In this document: piece after piece, positions 60,575 to 64,000 of the stretch
Layout: every line of letters begins with the position of its first letter
How positions within the stretch are numbered: position 1 is the first letter of the stretch
Assembly: GCA_017412605.1 (NCBI GenBank)
Contig: JAFPWY010000012.1
Location: 124,001-188,000 of the forward strand
Source: Fibrobacter sp.
GTDB lineage: Bacteria > Fibrobacterota > Fibrobacteria > Fibrobacterales > Fibrobacteraceae
Direction: 5' to 3'
Length of the DNA stretch: 64,000 nucleotides
Notes under the pieces: generated by a model
Told to the model about the DNA's origin: nothing
The model's input: only the letters and a program-made list of their open reading frames with translations
Databases searched by the model: none
Program-made: the position numbers and the translations under genes

Positions 60575-61039
60575 ATGAAAAAGACGCTTGTATACGCTAT
60601 TGCACTGTCGCTTGCTCTTGTCGCCTGCGGAGACGACACCTCGTCGGGTCCTTCTGAGCAAAGTTCCGCACGAGAAGTGAGCATGTCCTTCAAGGGCTGC
60701 TACGAAAACCTTTCCAAGAAGGTATCCTTGTTGAAAGAGAGCTCGGAAGATTTGCCGTTGGCATATCTGTATAACGAAAACGGCCAATACCGGTTGATGA
60801 TTCCGAAAATGGATGACTATTGCGGATTTGACAAGGTGATGATGGACGTGGAACGTTCTGGCGATACGCTGCGAATCGATGTCACGGCGATGATTCCGAC
60901 AGCGTGCAAGTGCGTGAGCGACCATTGGTTCGATATAGAGGCAAGGGATGCGGATATCAAGTACTTTGCGCACGCTCCTTACAATAAAAAAGAGACGGTG
61001 TACGAGGTGGTCCCTGGCCCCGCGCCTGAAGATCTGTAA
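60575..61039 (+). CDS. Lipoprotein 3 of the TIGR02147 cassette, single domain
   Basis: GGGAGG precedes the ATG. Signal MKKTLVYAIALSLALVAC. The 154-aa protein is one copy of the shared domain: SGDTLRIDVTAMIPTACKCV, FDIEARDADIKYFAHAPY and YEVVPGPAPEDL, the last two nearly repeating lipoprotein 2's first module. It is the minimal form of the domain. A terminator follows at 61115. Confidence 0.75.
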   Translation: MKKTLVYAIALSLALVACGDDTSSGPSEQSSAREVSMSFKGCYENLSKKVSLLKESSEDLPLAYLYNENGQYRLMIPKMDDYCGFDKVMMDVERSGDTLRIDVTAMIPTACKCVSDHWFDIEARDADIKYFAHAPYNKKETVYEVVPGPAPEDL

Positions 61040-61114
61040 TAATTCTTTTTTGAGCATTGATTTCACGCACTATAGTCAATTGCCTTGAAGAAGCGAACTA
61101 AATTTTCCAAAACC

Positions 61115-61143
61115 AAAGGAGGCCCGGCCTCCTTTTTTTTATT
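61115..61143 (+). terminator. Terminator of the TIGR02147/lipoprotein cassette
   Basis: AAAGGAGGC-CCG-GCCTCCTTT, 9-bp perfect stem followed by TTTTTATTTTT. Confidence 0.9.
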
Positions 61144-61200
61144 TTTGTAACTGCAATGCGCCGAAGGCGCTCAAACCCCTAACCCTAGCTTCTAAGCCCT
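61144..61200. repeat. GAA-triloop hairpin plus CTAG-like repeat in front of the IMP cyclohydrolase gene
   Basis: GCGCC-GAA-GGCGC at 61158-61170, then CCCCTAACCCTAGCTTCTAAG. TATTTTTG at 61140-61147 is a possible -10; no Shine-Dalgarno precedes the ATG at 61201. Confidence 0.55.
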
Positions 61201-61935
61201 ATGAACTACACAGACGAAGCAAAACAGAATTTCAAAGCCCTCTCCAAGAACCCCTATCCCGGCCGTGGCATCGTCCTCGGCGAAAGCGCCGACGGCAAGT
61301 CCTACGTGCAGGTCTACTGGATCATGGGCCGCAGCGTCAACAGCCGTAACCGCGTTTTCGAAATGGAACCGAAAACCGGCTTCATGAAGACGAAGGCCTT
61401 CGACGAATCCAAGCTCACGGACCCGCACCTGATTATCTACTACCCGGCCCGCCACACCGCCGATGTCCAGATTATCACGAACGGTGACCAGACCGACACC
61501 ATTTACAACGCCATCAAGCTCGGCGGCACCTTCGAAAGCGCTCTCGCTACGCGCCAGTACGAAGACGACGCCCCGAACTTCACGCCGCGCATCTCGGGTA
61601 TTCACTACAAGAACGCCCAGCCCGCCGTGTACAAGCTCTCCATTCTCAAGAGCCGTAACAACTGCGAAGACGCCGGCTGCGAACGCATGACGTTTGAATA
61701 TGAGAAGGCTCTGCCGGGCCTCGGCCACTTCATCAGCACCTACGAAACCGATGGCAGCCCGATTCCTTCCTTTAACGGCTTCCCGAAACTGATGCCGATC
61801 TTCGACAACGCCGAAGACACGCTCAAGAAGTACTGGGCCGCCCTCGACAAGGACAACAAGGTTTCCCTGATGGTCAAGTGGATCGACAAGAAGACCTTCA
61901 AGGCCAAGACCTTGATCGTGAATAAGAACAAATAG
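61201..61935 (+). CDS. purO: IMP cyclohydrolase, archaeal PurO type
   Basis: It closes the ring of FAICAR to give IMP, the last step of purine synthesis. The 244-aa protein opens with SKNPYPGRGIVLGESADGKSY and YWIMGRSVNSRNRVFE, the PurO/IMP_cyclohyd signature, unlike the usual bacterial bifunctional PurH. IYYPARHTADVQIITNGDQTD and NFTPRISGI follow the family pattern. Other purine genes are not adjacent. The 3' end is duplicated by the hairpin repeat at 61927-62022. Confidence 0.85.
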   Translation: MNYTDEAKQNFKALSKNPYPGRGIVLGESADGKSYVQVYWIMGRSVNSRNRVFEMEPKTGFMKTKAFDESKLTDPHLIIYYPARHTADVQIITNGDQTDTIYNAIKLGGTFESALATRQYEDDAPNFTPRISGIHYKNAQPAVYKLSILKSRNNCEDAGCERMTFEYEKALPGLGHFISTYETDGSPIPSFNGFPKLMPIFDNAEDTLKKYWAALDKDNKVSLMVKWIDKKTFKAKTLIVNKNK

Positions 61936-62047
61936 CAAGGCGAGTGACGTGAGCAAGCTTGCTTGCTCATGACCGAGCCGCCGCATTGTGGCTCGCGAAG
62001 CGAGCAACAAATAGCAAGGCGAATGTCGCGGCAAAATGCTCGCGACC
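61927..62047. repeat. Hairpin element flanked by direct repeats that include the purO stop codon
   Basis: AACAAATAGCAAGGCGA occurs at 61927-61943 (end of purO, stop TAG) and 62006-62022. Between lie GAGCAAG-CTTG-CTTGCTC (61951-61968), ATGACCGAGCCG and GCTCGC-GAA-GCGAGC (61991-62005). A partial next unit with GTCGCG...CGCGAC runs to 62047. Same architecture as 1912-2005. Confidence 0.8.
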
Positions 62048-62054
62048 TTAAAGC

Positions 62055-63437
62055 TTATTTCTCCACCACGTTCCCGAGAATGTGGTGGATTTTGTTTTTG
62101 CCGATTTCGGGATTTTCCAGATAGTAGAACATCTGCTCCACAAGCGCGTCGGTGTTGAAATCGTAGCTCCGGATGCGCAGCAGGTAGCTTTCGGCGGAGT
62201 TGTCGAATGCGATGATGTGCGGCTGGTTCCTGTCGCCGGGCAGCGTACATTCGCCGTCTTCGGCCATTTCGATGAAGAGCCCCGCGACCTCGTCGTTGAC
62301 GCAAACCCACCAATCGTCGGGTGCCCATTCGTCCCGTGCAGGAATCAACGTCTTGAGCTTTTCTTTTAGCAGCCTGCGCGAGTAGGCTTCTACGGACTGC
62401 TTCGCGACGGAGGCGCGCGCAATTTGTCTGTAATCCCAGGGGCTTGCGAATTCCACGTCCACTTGGCTGTCCACTTGCAGTCCGGCCTTCTGTAGGCCCG
62501 TCAGGCGGTCCTTTGACCAGGAGCTGTTGTGGTACGGCGAGAAGAAGGTGACGTTTTGGATTTTGTTGTTGGCGAGATATTTTCCCACCTCGATTCCAGG
62601 CAGTTCACCGAAGGTCGAATTGAAAAATGCCCAGTGCGGCTTGTTCAGATAAAATTTCGGGATGCTGTCCACTGGCTGTTCCCACCAGACGGCGACGGGG
62701 AACTTGACTCCCGCGAAAAGTTGAAGGAGGGGGAGGGGTTTCTGCACGAGCAACGTGCTCAGCAGCGCTCCGATGGCGTGCGTGTAGTCTTGCAGGCGGA
62801 CAACTTGGCCGCTACGGTCAATCAGGTCGCCGCTGTTCTCGTCCATTCCCAGGAGGATGAGTTTGTACTTGCGGGCACCGGCTGTTTTATAGATAAGGCG
62901 CAAAAAGTCCAGTTCACGTTCGCTTTCTGCTGTAAAACCGCCCCAGCTATTGCATCGCGTGACAAAGATGAGTTCGCTGAGTCCGTTCCCGGAATTCCCG
63001 AAGGTATCCCTGTGGTTTTGGGCGAAAAAATAACGCCTGCCATTTTGCTGGAGGATTCCTGCCTCCATTTTCTGCGCAAGGAATTTGCGGAGGAGGGGGA
63101 GGCTCGCATGATAGCGTTCTGCCATCTCTTTCAAGAGGGGCAGCGGGTCGGTCGGCTTGTATTCCCCGTGCCTCCAGTCTTCTTCGAAAAGGCGGTTGAG
63201 CTTGGCGAGGACGCTTTCCCTGGGCTTGGGGAGTTGAATCTGCGTCGGCGAACTGCCCCAGAAACAACCTTTACCGCGGATGCAGTAAATCTGTCCGTTA
63301 TCCTGAAGCTGCCGGAGGACGGCCTGTACGGTTCCGGAACTCGCCTTGAACGTGGCCATGAGCATGCGGACGCTGGGCAACGCATCGTCACGTTTGTGCG
63401 GGGACTGGATTAATGCTTGCAGGATCTTGTTGCGCAT
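62055..63437 (-). CDS. GntR/LacI hybrid transcription regulator with two winged helices
   Basis: The N-terminal GntR winged helix is seen at ~1-62 (DDALPSVRMLMATFKASSGT, VQAVLRQLQDNGQIYCIRGK). A second, diverged winged-helix-like segment follows at ~70-140 (PLPLLKEMAERYHASLPLLR, KFLAQKMEAGILQQNGRRYF). Residues ~150-455 resemble a LacI/periplasmic-binding domain (LIFVTRCNSWGGF, KYLANNKIQNVTFFSPYHNS, WWVCVNDEVAGLFIEMAEDG). It likely binds a sugar or sugar-like effector and controls carbohydrate genes. It converges with purO across the hairpin repeat. Confidence 0.75.
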   Translation of the reverse strand: MRNKILQALIQSPHKRDDALPSVRMLMATFKASSGTVQAVLRQLQDNGQIYCIRGKGCFWGSSPTQIQLPKPRESVLAKLNRLFEEDWRHGEYKPTDPLPLLKEMAERYHASLPLLRKFLAQKMEAGILQQNGRRYFFAQNHRDTFGNSGNGLSELIFVTRCNSWGGFTAESERELDFLRLIYKTAGARKYKLILLGMDENSGDLIDRSGQVVRLQDYTHAIGALLSTLLVQKPLPLLQLFAGVKFPVAVWWEQPVDSIPKFYLNKPHWAFFNSTFGELPGIEVGKYLANNKIQNVTFFSPYHNSSWSKDRLTGLQKAGLQVDSQVDVEFASPWDYRQIARASVAKQSVEAYSRRLLKEKLKTLIPARDEWAPDDWWVCVNDEVAGLFIEMAEDGECTLPGDRNQPHIIAFDNSAESYLLRIRSYDFNTDALVEQMFYYLENPEIGKNKIHHILGNVVEK

Positions 63438-63461
63438 AGGCTCGGCACGGGAATCGGTGGA

Positions 63462-64000
63462 TTAGCGGTATTGTGCGCTCCAACGGCGCTTGAAACGCGG
63501 TTCGTCAAGAACCTTGGCCCAGATGAATCCCTTGCGTACGTCGGCGATGTTTTTCGTCGAAACGGCGGGGGCGCGGGATGGTTGCGTAACGTTTTCGGAT
63601 TCAGCGGCTGCAAGCGAAGCTAGATCCGTGCCGGCGGCTTCGCGGGCGGATTTGGCACGGCCTTCGAGTTCGTTCAGCTTGCGCTGGCGTTCCAACTCCA
63701 GGCGGCGCGCTTCTTCGCGCTCATCGCGCAAAGCCTGCTCGCGTTCCGCTTCGGCATCTTGTTCTTCTTGACGATGGGCTCGATTTAGGAGATTGTCCAG
63801 TTCGTCCATGTCGTGTACGAGCACGTCGCAGTCGCCTTCGCCCATGTCGTGGCCTACGATGCGGTGGGCTTGCAGCGCCATGAGCATTTCGGCGGCCGTA
63901 TTTTCGTCGACCTCGAATTCATCCATAAGGAATTCCAGATTGACTATATCGACACCGATAACGACTTCGGCAACATCGCGCAGCGTGATTGGTTTGTTCG
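63462..64000 (-). CDS. FtsK-gamma-like winged-helix plus coiled-coil protein (5' end outside window)
   Basis: The frame is open to the right edge (codons NKPITLRDVAEVV precede the first internal ATG at 63926), so the start is missing. The segment LEFLMDEFEVDENTAAEMLM, continuing ALQAHRIVG, looks like a winged helix of the FtsK-gamma sort. A strongly charged coiled coil (ERQRKL-, REQALRDEREEARRLELE) follows, then a Ser/Ala/Pro linker and a basic end FKRRWSAQYR. Function unknown; a DNA-binding accessory role is a guess. Confidence 0.55.
   Translation of the reverse strand, partial: NKPITLRDVAEVVIGVDIVNLEFLMDEFEVDENTAAEMLMALQAHRIVGHDMGEGDCDVLVHDMDELDNLLNRAHRQEEQDAEAEREQALRDEREEARRLELERQRKLNELEGRAKSAREAAGTDLASLAAAESENVTQPSRAPAVSTKNIADVRKGFIWAKVLDEPRFKRRWSAQYR

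Overview
The window looks like chromosomal DNA of a Fibrobacter (phylum Fibrobacterota, FCB group). This rests on protein content. Two lipoproteins carry Fibrobacter succinogenes major paralogous (FISUMP) domains, two regulators are of the TIGR02147 type that is expanded in this genus, and there is a GH5 cellulase and a carbohydrate-binding-like secreted protein with type-9-secretion-like C-termini. There are also many Ser-rich-linker lipoproteins and two Cthe_2159-type beta-helix lipoproteins. I see no phage, insertion sequence, CRISPR array or rRNA. One tRNA gene (tRNA-Lys, anticodon TTT) is present.

Layout. 1-7.3 kb: end of clpC, adk, a beta-helix polysaccharide-binding lipoprotein, and a cimA-hisD pair. 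7.3-7.7 kb: a hairpin- and CTAG-rich intergenic island. 7.7-12.2 kb (minus): typA, then an outer-membrane barrel paired with a TPR and Ca-loop lipoprotein. 12.3-16.4 kb (plus): a YkgJ-type cysteine-cluster protein overlapping a SprT-like metalloprotein gene, then a membrane pyrophosphatase. 16.6-25 kb (minus): Nudix hydrolase, FISUMP lipoprotein, GH5 cellulase, and a tightly packed operon with a CBM-like secreted protein, a U32-like Cys-rich protein and unknowns. 25-30 kb: TIGR02147 regulator plus a three-domain lipoprotein, then the second beta-helix lipoprotein. 30-32 kb: aldehyde dehydrogenase diverging from a gamma-carbonic anhydrase-like gene. 32-38 kb (plus): an envelope block of lipid kinase, lpxD, lpxC, fabZ, a MurU-like nucleotidyltransferase, an AmgK-like kinase and an EIIA-like protein. 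37.9-45.3 kb: surface-polysaccharide block with a Wzi-like barrel, five glycosyltransferases and a PorQ/PorV-like protein. 45.4-49.7 kb: tRNA-Lys, mfd and a TatD-like hydrolase. 49.8-55 kb: a 65-residue orphan gene, a porin with an Ala/Pro/Lys tether, a secreted protein overlapping a PIN-domain gene, and a second FISUMP lipoprotein. 55-61 kb: gatB, a small membrane protein, and a TIGR02147 regulator followed by three lipoproteins that share a Cys-pair domain. 61-64 kb: archaeal-type IMP cyclohydrolase, a GntR/LacI hybrid regulator and an incomplete coiled-coil protein.

Three cross-cutting signals stand out. (1) Many genes have a -10 element TAnnTTTG, as in Bacteroidota, and several have it only 4-9 nt before an ATG with no convincing Shine-Dalgarno, which suggests leaderless mRNAs. 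(2) Intergenic repeats duplicate the stop codon and last bases of the neighbouring gene around a segment with GAA-triloop hairpins. (3) TIGR02147 regulators sit directly upstream of, and nearly or actually overlapping, surface lipoprotein genes twice in this window. This is the best candidate here for an undescribed regulatory-surface system.

All functional calls come from reading motifs and family resemblance by eye; no database search was run.
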